A stretch of DNA of 15,835 nucleotides from DASUFH01 sp036274645. Its GTDB lineage: Bacteria > Acidobacteriota > Terriglobia > 20CM-2-55-15. Numbering within the stretch: the first letter of the stretch is position 1; every line of letters begins with the position of its first letter. The notes beneath the pieces are model-generated. The model ran no database searches. It saw only the letters and a list, made by a program, of their open reading frames with translations, and was not told where the DNA came from. The stretch lies in the NCBI GenBank assembly GCA_036274645.1, contig DASUFH010000217.1, forward strand, positions 1 through 15,835, given 5' to 3'. Both the position numbers and the translations under genes were made by a program. Positions 5,849 through 12,843 of the stretch are shown piece after piece.

Positions 5849-7045
5849 ATGAATCCTCGGCTCGCCAGCCTACAGCCGTATCCCTTTGAACGCCTCAAGC
5901 GCCTTTTTGCATCCGTAAAGCCAAATGCGGCGTATTCGCCGATCAGCCTCGGAATCGGTGAGCCGCGACACGCCACGCCGCAGCTGGTTCTGGACGCGCT
6001 CCGAGGGGCGACGGGGGAACTTTCGGTCTATCCCGCGACGGGCGGCACGCCGGCCTTACGCGAGGCGTGCGCCGGGTGGATCGGACGGCGCTATGGCGTC
6101 AGGGTGGATCCGGCGACGGAAGTTCTTCCGGTCAATGGTTCGCGTGAAGCGTTGTTCGCTTTCGCTCAGGCGGTGGTCGATGGCGCCGCGGGCAATGCGA
6201 CGGTCATCTGCCCGAATCCGTTCTATCAGATTTATGAAGGCGCCGCGCTGCTGGCCGGCGCCAGGCCCTATTACGCGGCCAGCGATCCCGAGCGGAACTT
6301 CAACATCAACTGGGAATCCATTCCTGACGATGTCTGGGCGTCCACGCAACTGGTCTATGTCTGTTCGCCCGGCAATCCGACCGGCGCGGTCGCGCCGATG
6401 TCGGACTGGGAAAGACTTTTCGAACGAAGCGATCGCCACGGCTTCGTGATCGCCAGCGACGAGTGCTACAGCGAGATCTACTTTCGCGACGAGGCGCCCC
6501 TCGGCGCCCTCGAAGCGTCGGTCCGGTTGAATCGTAAAGGGCATAAGAACCTCGTGGTATTCACGAGTCTTTCGAAGCGAAGCAATGTGCCGGGGATGCG
6601 CAGCGGTTTTGTGGCGGGCGATGCGGAGCTGCTCCGGAAGTTTCTGCTCTATCGCACGTACCACGGCTGCGCCATGAGCGGCATGGTCCAGGCCGCCAGC
6701 GTCGCGGCATGGGGCGATGAGGCGCACGTCGCCGCGAACCGTGAACTGTACCGCCAGAAGTTTGCCGCGGTCACGCCGATCCTCGCGGAGGTTCTGGATG
6801 TCCGCTTGCCGGATGCGGCGTTCTATCTGTGGGCCGGGGTTCCGGGTGGAGACGATGAAAGCTTCGCGCGGGACCTTTTCGCCCAATACAATGTGACGGC
6901 GCTGCCGGGAAGTTATCTGGCGCGTCACGCGCAGGGGATTAATCCGGGAGCGGGCCGCATCCGGATGGCGCTGGTGGCCGAGACGGATGAGTGCCTGGAG
7001 GCCGCGCGCCGCATCGTCGCTTTTGTGAACAGCGCAACGCGCTGA
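5849..7045 (+). CDS. dapC: Succinyldiaminopimelate transaminase
   Basis: A 398-residue fold-type I, PLP-dependent aminotransferase. Family landmarks: ISLGIGEPRHATP (33-45), VYPATGGTPALREA, the substrate loop CPNPFYQIYEGAA, VCSPGNPTGA (171-180), SDECYSEIYF (203-212) and the Schiff-base lysine Lys243 in SLSKRSNVPGMRSGF, with Arg372 (GRIRMAL) to bind the carboxylate. This fits DapC, which converts N-succinyl-2-amino-6-oxopimelate to N-succinyl-LL-diaminopimelate with glutamate as donor. The identity is strengthened by dapD and dapE directly downstream. The ATG at 5849 gives the usual length; an upstream in-frame ATG (5759) would add 30 unrelated residues. The stop lies in the first copy of a direct repeat (7039-7070). 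Confidence 0.92.
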   Translation: MNPRLASLQPYPFERLKRLFASVKPNAAYSPISLGIGEPRHATPQLVLDALRGATGELSVYPATGGTPALREACAGWIGRRYGVRVDPATEVLPVNGSREALFAFAQAVVDGAAGNATVICPNPFYQIYEGAALLAGARPYYAASDPERNFNINWESIPDDVWASTQLVYVCSPGNPTGAVAPMSDWERLFERSDRHGFVIASDECYSEIYFRDEAPLGALEASVRLNRKGHKNLVVFTSLSKRSNVPGMRSGFVAGDAELLRKFLLYRTYHGCAMSGMVQAASVAAWGDEAHVAANRELYRQKFAAVTPILAEVLDVRLPDAAFYLWAGVPGGDDESFARDLFAQYNVTALPGSYLARHAQGINPGAGRIRMALVAETDECLEAARRIVAFVNSATR

Positions 7046-7120
7046 GCAGGCGGCAGACAAATCGTGATTCGGCGTTTGCGCGTGGCAAGCGCTGAGCAGG
7101 CGGCAGACAAATCCTGAATC
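7039..7120 (+). repeat. 50-bp-period direct repeat between dapC and dapD
   Basis: GCGCTGAGCAGGCGGCAGAC and the following bases occur at 7039-7070 and again at 7089-7120. The copies are 32 bp long with two mismatches (positions 7064 and 7068 against 7114 and 7118). The first copy contains the dapC stop codon; the second copy repeats the same bases in the spacer. It looks like a partial tandem duplication of the dapC 3' end or two copies of a dispersed element. Confidence 0.85.
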
Positions 7121-7136
7121 GAATGAGAGTGAACGC

Positions 7137-7961
7137 ATGACACAGCAGTTGGAAACGATCATCAATCACGCCTGGGAAAACCGCGCGCTGATCAACATGG
7201 CCAGCGCCACGGCGGAACTCCGGCAGGCGGTCGAGCACGTGATCGGCGAACTCGACGCGGGCCGGCTGCGCGTGGCGACACGCCAGGGCGTCGGTCAATG
7301 GACAACCCATCAGTGGATCAAGAAGGCGGTTCTGCTGTCGTTCCGGCTGAACGACAACGTCATCATGCGCTCCGGCGATCTGGGCTTCTTCGACAAGGTC
7401 CAGACCAAATTCTCCGCCTCGACCGAAGCCGAAATGAAGGCCACCGGCGTCCGGGTTGTGCCGCCCGCCGTGGCGAGGCGGGGGAGTTTCCTGGCGAAGG
7501 GGGTAATCCTGATGCCGTCGTATGTGAACATCGGCGCCTACGTGGACGAAGGCACGATGGTGGACACCTGGGCCACCGTCGGGTCCTGCGCGCAGATCGG
7601 CAAAGGCGTGCATCTTTCCGGCGGCGTTGGCATCGGCGGCGTGCTGGAGCCCATCCAGGCCAATCCGACGATTATCGAGGACAACTGTTTTGTCGGCGCC
7701 CGTTCGGAAATTGTCGAAGGCGTGGTTGTCGAGGAAAACTCGGTGATTTCCATGGGGGTGTACATCGGCCAGAGCACCAAAATCTACGATCGCGAGACCG
7801 GTGAAATATTCTACGGCCGCATTCCGGCGGGATCCGTCGTCGTGTCGGGTAATCTGCCGGCGTCGAACGGCCGGTACAGTCTCTATTGCGCCGTGATCGT
7901 CAAGCGTGTCGACGCGCAGACCCGCGCAAAGACATCGCTCAACGATCTGTTGCGCGACTGA
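7137..7961 (+). CDS. dapD: 2,3,4,5-tetrahydropyridine-2,6-dicarboxylate N-succinyltransferase
   Basis: 274 residues, the same length as E. coli DapD. It transfers succinyl from succinyl-CoA to tetrahydrodipicolinate, committing the succinylase branch of diaminopimelate synthesis. The N-terminal helical part (1-100) is followed by left-handed beta-helix hexapeptide repeats from about 121 (GVILMPSYVNIGAYVDEGTM) through GSCAQIGKGVHLSGGVGIGG to GVVVEENSVISMGVYIG. Catalytic acid residues are at Asp143 (MVDTWATVG) and Glu191 (GARSEIVEG). The tail SLYCAVIVKRVDAQTR fits the acyl-CoA site region. It is 91 bp after dapC, with a purine-rich GAGAGTGA before the ATG. It forms trimers in known members. Confidence 0.95.
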   Translation: MTQQLETIINHAWENRALINMASATAELRQAVEHVIGELDAGRLRVATRQGVGQWTTHQWIKKAVLLSFRLNDNVIMRSGDLGFFDKVQTKFSASTEAEMKATGVRVVPPAVARRGSFLAKGVILMPSYVNIGAYVDEGTMVDTWATVGSCAQIGKGVHLSGGVGIGGVLEPIQANPTIIEDNCFVGARSEIVEGVVVEENSVISMGVYIGQSTKIYDRETGEIFYGRIPAGSVVVSGNLPASNGRYSLYCAVIVKRVDAQTRAKTSLNDLLRD

Positions 7962-7980
7962 TCGCCTATTCGAAACATTC

Positions 7981-9168
7981 ATGTCGAGCACACTCGAACT
8001 TGCCCGCCAGCTCATCGCGCGTCCATCCGTCACGCCGGAGGACGCGAATTGTCTCGAACTCATCGCTTCTCGGTTGAGCGCGCTCGGTTTCGTGTGCGAA
8101 CGCATGGACAGCGGTCCGCCGAGTTTTCGGGTCCGGAACCTCTGGGCTATCCGGCGCGGCGCGCGCGATTCCCGGACGCTCGTGTTTGCAGGACACACCG
8201 ACGTTGTGCCCACCGGTCCCCTGGAAAAATGGACGAGCGATCCCTTTGTTCCCGTGATCCGTGACGGGCGCCTCTATGGCCGCGGCGCCGCCGACATGAA
8301 ATCGTCGCTGGCCGCGATGATCGTCGCCTGTGAGGAGTTTCTGGCCGCTCGTTCCGATCCGCGTATTTCCATCGCGTTCCTGCTGACGAGCGATGAGGAA
8401 GGCCCGGCGGTCGATGGCACGGTCAAGGTGTGCGAGGCGTTGCAAGCGCGGGGCGAGCGCATGGATTGGTGCGTCGTTGGCGAACCCACCGCCGTAGACA
8501 GGACCGGCGATACGATCAAGAACGGCCGCCGGGGCAGCCTGAGCGGAAGGCTCACGGTGAAAGGCGTCCAGGGACACATTGCGTATCCGCAGCTTGCGAA
8601 GAACCCGATCCATCTCTTGGCTCCCGCGCTCGCTGAACTGGCGGGCGCGGAATGGGACGCGGGCAATGCGTTCTTTCAGCCGACGAGCTGGCAGGTGAGC
8701 AACATCCGCGCTGGAACGGGAGCTCCCAATATCATTCCGGGCGAGTGTGTTGCGGACTTTAACTTCCGTTTCTGTACCGAGTCCACACCGGAGAGTCTCC
8801 AGCAACGCGTTGCGGAAATTCTCGATAAACATGGGTTTGAATACGAGCTCGAATGGACGCTCAACGGCCCGCCGTTTTTGACCGAGCCCGGTGTTCTGGT
8901 GCGCGCCACCCAGCAGGCCATTCGCGAAGTGAGTGGAATCGAGACCGAGTTATCCACGACCGGAGGAACCAGCGACGGTCGGTTCATCGCCCAGGTGTGT
9001 CCTGAAGTTCTGGAAGTGGGCCCTCCCAACGCGTCCATTCACAAGATCGACGAACACATCGCGGTGGCTGAACTCGAACCGCTGAAGAACATCTACCGCC
9101 GGCAACTGGAGCTACTGAACGAGCAGATTGTTCCGGCGGCCTTTCGCCAGCGCAGGGGGACATCATGA
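7981..9168 (+). CDS. dapE: Succinyl-diaminopimelate desuccinylase
   Basis: A 395-residue M20-family zinc peptidase, slightly longer than the usual ~375. Two-metal ligands are visible: His72 and Asp74 in AGHTDVVP, Asp105 in GRGAADMKS, the Glu139/Glu140 pair in TSDEEGPA (catalytic base and ligand), Glu168 in VVGEPT and His354 in NASIHKIDE. His199 in the lid domain (VQGHIAYP) is the residue reaching the other subunit in the dimer. It releases succinate from N-succinyl-LL-diaminopimelate. The ATG at 7981, 19 bp after dapD, has no clear ribosome site, so reinitiation from dapD is likely. The last ~15 residues (VPAAFRQRRGTS) extend past the family core. Its stop overlaps the cupin start (ATGA). Confidence 0.94.
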   Translation: MSSTLELARQLIARPSVTPEDANCLELIASRLSALGFVCERMDSGPPSFRVRNLWAIRRGARDSRTLVFAGHTDVVPTGPLEKWTSDPFVPVIRDGRLYGRGAADMKSSLAAMIVACEEFLAARSDPRISIAFLLTSDEEGPAVDGTVKVCEALQARGERMDWCVVGEPTAVDRTGDTIKNGRRGSLSGRLTVKGVQGHIAYPQLAKNPIHLLAPALAELAGAEWDAGNAFFQPTSWQVSNIRAGTGAPNIIPGECVADFNFRFCTESTPESLQQRVAEILDKHGFEYELEWTLNGPPFLTEPGVLVRATQQAIREVSGIETELSTTGGTSDGRFIAQVCPEVLEVGPPNASIHKIDEHIAVAELEPLKNIYRRQLELLNEQIVPAAFRQRRGTS

Positions 9169-9605
9169 CTCTGAAATGGAAATGCCTGATTGCGGTTGCT
9201 TGTCTGGGCGCGGTTGCCACGAGCGTTGCCGCGCTGCAGCGGTCCCAGCCCGGCGGATATATTCTTGAGCGCGACGCCGAGATACAGGCAAACGAGCCGG
9301 GGCCGCACTCGGGAGGTGGCGAGACCACAGCGTATTCGCTTTTCAAGAAGGCGCCGCGCCTGAACCTTGTCTTTCGCAAGCGCGCGCTCAAACCGGGCGC
9401 GGCGATTGGCTATCACCTGCAGACCGAAGACGAGATCTATTACGTGCTGAGCGGTCGCGGATCCATGACCATCGACGGCAAGAGCTTTGATGTCGGGCCG
9501 GGGGACGCGATTCTGACTCGGCCGGGAAGTTCGCACGGGTTGAAGCAGGTGGGCGGCGAGAATCTCGTCATCATTATTAATTACGAGCAGTCGCCGCAGA
9601 AGTAG
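9165..9605 (+). CDS. Exported single-domain cupin protein
   Basis: A 146-residue protein starting inside the dapE stop (ATGA), so probably co-translated. Residues 1-23 form a signal peptide or anchor (KWKCLIAVACLGAVATSVAA). The conserved beta-barrel cupin follows: motif 1 GYHLQTEDEIYYVLSG with His84 and Glu90, and motif 2 VGPGDAILTRPGSSHGL with His124. The usual second His of motif 1 (HxH) is Gln86 here, giving an altered metal site. The family covers many oxygenases, isomerases and sugar-binding proteins, so the reaction cannot be named. Its place behind dapE is not explained by diaminopimelate synthesis; export suggests an unrelated periplasmic role. It converges on the dehydrogenase gene with only 11 bp between the stops. 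Confidence 0.82.
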   Translation: MTLKWKCLIAVACLGAVATSVAALQRSQPGGYILERDAEIQANEPGPHSGGGETTAYSLFKKAPRLNLVFRKRALKPGAAIGYHLQTEDEIYYVLSGRGSMTIDGKSFDVGPGDAILTRPGSSHGLKQVGGENLVIIINYEQSPQK

Positions 9606-9616
9606 TCTGCAGGCCG

Positions 9617-11173
9617 CTAATCCGCCGTGACGCCGGTAACGGCCCGGATGACGCCGTCGCTCTTGCTGTAGATATAGAGTTCTCCCGCCGCGTCTACCGC
9701 CAGGCGGATGTCGGCGCGTCCGGCGCCGGACACGGTGGCGGAGCCAGGCAGGTCTGCGTCCTTTCCTCCCCGCGCATGGTAGGCCGCCTCGACGATGGGA
9801 AACATCGTCGCGTAGCTCGCGCCATTCCACCGGATCTTCAATTCATGTTTCGTGGCGAGTGTCCCGGCCTTTCCGTCGTCGGCCTTCAACATCTCCTCGA
9901 AATCGGCATACCAGACGCGTCCGGTCGTGATGTCGCCAAAGACGTACATTCCGCGCAGGAAGGTCAGCGTGGATCCGCGGTAGACGAAACCTCCGGAGAT
10001 GGCGTCGCCGCCACCCGGGACATGACCGTATTCGACAACGGGATACGTTGGGACGATGGCGCCGGCCGTGATCGTGTCGCTGACCATCACCGGGAGTCTG
10101 TCTTCCGCGGGAAGGCCGGCAGTCGTGTTGTCACGCTGCAGTGTTTCCGTGCCTTCACGCAGGGAGTACCCGTAGTTCGCTCCTTTGTGAATGAGGTAGA
10201 CGGACTCCCACGTGTGCAGCCCGATGCTTGCCGCGATCAGATGATCGCCATGCCAGGTCAGCCGATGCGGGTTTCTCAGCCCGCTGGCCCAGATTTCTCT
10301 GCGCGCGTGTTCGACGGCGACGAATGGATTGTCGTTGGGGATTCGATACCGTCCGTTATCGCTGACGGCGCTGGTCGCGGCATGCTCGTTGAGATCCGGA
10401 ATGATGCGCAGAATCTTGCCCACCAGGGCGTCGAGCCGCTGGGGATTGGACCGCATGGCGGACGTCTGTTCCCCCGACCCGCCGTCGCCGCATCCGATGT
10501 ACATCACGCGCCAGTCCGGATCCCCGCGGCGAGCGGATGGATTGAAAACGATGTCGCCCATGGGATGAATGCGCGTATTGAGCTCCACGCGCATCAGTTC
10601 GCGGGCCCCACCTTCGAATGTGGAGTTCGAACGATTGGTATCGGTCCACTCGACGACGACCGCCTCCCGTTGGATGGCGCCGGGTGTCCGGATGGCTGGA
10701 GTGACGGAATAGCCCGCTGTATTCAGTCCCGGCGTGTTTCGGTTGTCGGGAATCGCCGATGCGGCTACCTCGGGTTCTTCAATATGGACGGTATAGAAAC
10801 GGCCGTTGGTTTCGTAGTCCGGATCGAACTGAAAGCTGACGAACCCATTGGCGTACCCGGCTTCATACGAAAGTCGATGAAACACTCCTGGCTGCGCTCC
10901 TCTTCCGTTGAGGTTGAGGTAAACGACCGGCGTTCGTGTGGATTTGTCGATGATGTAAAGCGGTCCATTCAGGTCATGGGCGAAGAAACGCTTTCCGCCG
11001 GGCTCTTCCTGGAAGGAGTTGATTCGCGCGAGTTCGCCGAGGATTCCGGCGCCGCTGGCCGATCCCGTTATCGGGAACGTCATGTAGTCGCGGATTTCCA
11101 GTGTCTGGCCCGACGCGCTCATAGCCGAGGCGGCGAAGGTCATGACGTACAGGATGCAAAGGCGTCTGTTCAT
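9617..11173 (-). CDS. Exported PQQ-type glucose/sorbosone dehydrogenase family protein
   Basis: A 518-residue six-bladed beta-propeller of the GSDH family (soluble quinoprotein glucose dehydrogenase, sorbosone and aldose sugar dehydrogenases). Markers: FQFDPDYETNGRFYTVH, DWRVMYIGCGDGG (GDGG at 229-232), NPQRLDALVGKILRI, EIWASGLRNPHRLTW (RNPHR at 300-304), and ANYGYSLREG. These are the segments that line the PQQ/calcium pocket in the family. The N-terminus MNRRLCILYVMTFAASAMSASG is a signal peptide, so oxidation would occur in the periplasm, passing electrons to the respiratory chain. ATG 11173 is chosen because it begins the signal peptide; an upstream in-frame ATG (11227) would prefix 18 polar residues. 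No ribosome site is evident. The substrate is uncertain. Confidence 0.85.
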   Translation of the reverse strand: MNRRLCILYVMTFAASAMSASGQTLEIRDYMTFPITGSASGAGILGELARINSFQEEPGGKRFFAHDLNGPLYIIDKSTRTPVVYLNLNGRGAQPGVFHRLSYEAGYANGFVSFQFDPDYETNGRFYTVHIEEPEVAASAIPDNRNTPGLNTAGYSVTPAIRTPGAIQREAVVVEWTDTNRSNSTFEGGARELMRVELNTRIHPMGDIVFNPSARRGDPDWRVMYIGCGDGGSGEQTSAMRSNPQRLDALVGKILRIIPDLNEHAATSAVSDNGRYRIPNDNPFVAVEHARREIWASGLRNPHRLTWHGDHLIAASIGLHTWESVYLIHKGANYGYSLREGTETLQRDNTTAGLPAEDRLPVMVSDTITAGAIVPTYPVVEYGHVPGGGDAISGGFVYRGSTLTFLRGMYVFGDITTGRVWYADFEEMLKADDGKAGTLATKHELKIRWNGASYATMFPIVEAAYHARGGKDADLPGSATVSGAGRADIRLAVDAAGELYIYSKSDGVIRAVTGVTAD

Positions 11174-11196
11174 AAACGTTGCGTCAATAAACGTTG
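11172..11196. repeat. Short direct repeat over the dehydrogenase start
   Basis: ATAAACGTTG occurs at 11172-11181 and 11187-11196, with a 15-bp period. The first copy overlaps the start codon of the leftward dehydrogenase. In the longer upstream frame it would encode a repeated TFIDATF-type stretch. Probably a small local duplication. Confidence 0.5.
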
Positions 11197-11291
11197 TGTG
11201 GCTTGGCGGTCGTTCCGATTGCGGCATATCATACGCTGCGTTGGCGGAAATTTGCGCGGTGGCGGTGCATTAGCAGGGACGTCCTGCGACA

Positions 11292-11303
11292 GACTTTAAA
11301 GTC
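11292..11303. promoter_or_regulatory. 12-bp perfect palindrome touching the start codon of a membrane protein gene
   Basis: GACTTTAAAGTC is a perfect palindrome ending at the base before ATG 11304, in the place where a ribosome binding site would be expected; no normal ribosome site is visible. It may be an operator, an mRNA hairpin, or chance. Confidence 0.35.
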
Positions 11304-11696
11304 ATGATCGAGATCCTGTTGGAAATCCTGCTATCGGGACTGATCGAGGGTCTGCTCGAGGCTCTAGTCGAGGTGGCTCTTGAGGTCCTGGTGCTTAAGG
11401 TGTCGAATCCTTCCTGGGAACTATTTCGCACGGGCGTACGAGGAGGCGCGGTTCTTCTCCTTGGGGGGATCGCCGGTTCCCTCTTTACGCTTGCGGCGCC
11501 GAAACCGTTTCTGCCGGCATCACCGGTTCCCGGCGCCAGTCTCATCCTCTCGCCGCTCCTGGCCGGCGTCATCATGTGGCGTTTCGGCGCCTGGAGGCGA
11601 TCACGCGGCAGTTCCACGTCGTGTCTTTCGACCTTCTGGGGCGGCGCGTTGTTCGCATTTGGTTTGTCCCTGGCCCGTTTCTGCCTTGTGCAATAG
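11304..11696 (+). CDS. Small membrane protein of unknown function
   Basis: A 130-residue protein. Residues 1-32 form an amphipathic stretch with Glu at regular intervals (Glu3, 7, 15, 19, 23, 27) amid Leu and Val, likely lying on the membrane or packing as a helix. Three hydrophobic segments follow, about 46-64 (GGAVLLLGGIAGSLFTLAA), 76-93 and 109-128. The loop RFGAWRRSRGSS is basic and probably cytoplasmic. No family recognised. It diverges from the dehydrogenase gene across 130 bp and is followed by a MITE-like element. Normal codon use and clear membrane pattern argue for a real gene; the absent ribosome site argues for caution. Confidence 0.6.
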   Translation: MIEILLEILLSGLIEGLLEALVEVALEVLVLKVSNPSWELFRTGVRGGAVLLLGGIAGSLFTLAAPKPFLPASPVPGASLILSPLLAGVIMWRFGAWRRSRGSSTSCLSTFWGGALFAFGLSLARFCLVQ

Positions 11697-11723
11697 GTGA
11701 AGATCACCACTCAGCCGCATATT

Positions 11724-11852
11724 CATTTTGGGTCCCCGCCTGCTTGTACCGCCCAACGTTTCGGGATGGAACTCTCTTGATTTCACAAGAATGCAGCCTG
11801 AAACGCCGGGCGGTCAAAGACCGCCCCTGCAAGCAGGCGGGGACCGAAAATG
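11724..11852. mobile_element. 129-bp MITE-like inverted-repeat element
   Basis: Terminal inverted repeats of 23 bp match at 22 positions: 11724-11746 (CATTTTGGGTCCCCGCCTGC and three more bases) against the complement of 11830-11852. Inside, 11748-11765 pairs with 11797-11814 at 15 of 18 positions. The right half adds a perfect hairpin GGGCGGTC (11808-11815), AAA, GACCGCCC (11819-11826). The element has no coding sequence and no evident target duplication. The layout is that of a miniature inverted-repeat transposable element or large REP unit lying between two genes. Confidence 0.8.
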
Positions 11853-11924
11853 CTCCGTTGAAGCGATGGCGCAATCATTTATACGGGGGGCGATAAACCG
11901 GAGTTGAGCTTTCCGGTGGCGCGG

Positions 11925-12647
11925 CTATCTTCCGAGAAACACTTCGCGCTCGTACGGATCCTTGATGAGTTGGGGTTCGAAGCCGGCCTGGCGCAGCAGG
12001 TCCATCCATTCTTTTCGTGAAAACAATCCGAATACGTGCTGATCGTGCGTGACGCGCGCCGGTCCGCGGTTTTCGCGGGCCAGGATGGCGAAATCCACGG
12101 TGTAGCTGGTGTCCGCGGGGTCCGGATCAAAGGTCCATTCGATGTAGCGGAGGCTGCGCGCGCCGCTGTCGCGCCCGCCATGATGAACGCCTTCGGCAAA
12201 TGTCTCGCGTGTGAGATCGGGGAGGAACAGCGCGACGCCGCCGGGTCGCGTGTGTGCGCGCGCGGTCGTCATGCATTCGAGCATTTCCTGGGGTGTCGTC
12301 ATGTACATGATCGCGTCATGCACGAGGACGGCGTCAAACAGCCGGCCGAGGCGCGCCGAGCGCATATCGCCCACGAAGTGTTCACATTCGGGGTTTATGG
12401 CGCGGCTGGTCTCGATCATGGCGGGCGCGATGTCCATCAGTGTCAGGCGGAAACGGGACTTCAGATGGAACGCGTTGTTTCCGCCGCCAGAGCCCAGGTC
12501 CAGCAGCTCGTGAATCGGAACGGGGCTGGCGCTGGAGAGCGTCTCCCGGATGAATTCTGTTTCCCCGGCGTAATCGTCCGGAGACGTCAACAGATGAAAC
12601 CAGGACGCAAGGTCCGTGTACAGCTTTGGCGAACGATAGCGCGGCAT
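11925..12647 (-). CDS. Class I SAM-dependent methyltransferase
   Basis: A 240-residue Rossmann-fold methyltransferase. Motif I is LLDLGSGGGNNAFHL (Asp50, Gly52, Gly54), motif II acid is Asp72 (LMDIAPAMI), then GDMR (Asp94), and the post-II strand AVLVHDAIMYM. The N-terminal YTDLASWFHLLTSPDDYAGE resembles small-molecule methyltransferases of the Methyltransf_25/11 group. C-terminal strands (EWTFDPDPADTSYTVDFAIL) fit a substrate cap. The start ATG has GGGGGA close upstream. The acceptor is unknown. It diverges from the metallopeptidase gene over 196 bp, so the two could share control signals. The name is firm only at fold and family level. Confidence 0.85.
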   Translation of the reverse strand: MPRYRSPKLYTDLASWFHLLTSPDDYAGETEFIRETLSSASPVPIHELLDLGSGGGNNAFHLKSRFRLTLMDIAPAMIETSRAINPECEHFVGDMRSARLGRLFDAVLVHDAIMYMTTPQEMLECMTTARAHTRPGGVALFLPDLTRETFAEGVHHGGRDSGARSLRYIEWTFDPDPADTSYTVDFAILARENRGPARVTHDQHVFGLFSRKEWMDLLRQAGFEPQLIKDPYEREVFLGR

Positions 12648-12786
12648 CTTCCCCCTTTTGCTCGCATAACATCGGGCGCCGGAGTGTAGCGCGTTTTTGC
12701 GATGGAAAGCGGGAGTGGGCCGGATTGTGAAAGGGCGGGAATACAGGATTGTGCCGGACTGCTCAGTTGTGGATAGTCGTTGACGC

Positions 12787-12822
12787 GCAACAATTCACGC
12801 AACAATTCACGCAACAATTCAC
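12787..12822. repeat. Three perfect 12-bp tandem repeats upstream of the metallopeptidase
   Basis: GCAACAATTCAC occurs three times without mismatch (12787-12798, 12799-12810, 12811-12822), ending 10 bases before the ribosome site. TTGACG lies just left of the array at 12780-12785 and could be a -35 element, which would put the repeats in the promoter spacer and leader. Copy-number change in 12-bp steps could affect expression. The array shares TTCACGC with the one at 15103-15138. Confidence 0.8.
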
Positions 12823-12832
12823 ATATTCGTTT

Positions 12833-12840
12833 GAGGAGGT
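12833..12840 (+). promoter_or_regulatory. Strong ribosome binding site of the metallopeptidase gene
   Basis: GAGGAGGT lies three bases before ATG 12844. It is the strongest ribosome site in the window and fixes the start, though the short spacing is unusual. Confidence 0.7.
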
Positions 12841-12843
12841 CCC

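Noticed and set aside
6939..8213. A 424-codon minus-strand frame across dapC, dapD and dapE
   Set aside because: It runs over the real, motif-complete dap genes, has low-complexity composition and no recognisable domain.
9776..11299. A 507-codon open frame on the plus strand antisense to the dehydrogenase gene
   Set aside because: The opposite strand encodes a full GSDH-family protein with ordered motifs; the antisense product is Arg/Asp/Gly-rich with no domain, as expected of a shadow frame in GC-rich DNA.
12787..12822. CRISPR array
   Set aside because: Units are only 12 bp and directly abutting, with no spacers and no cas genes.
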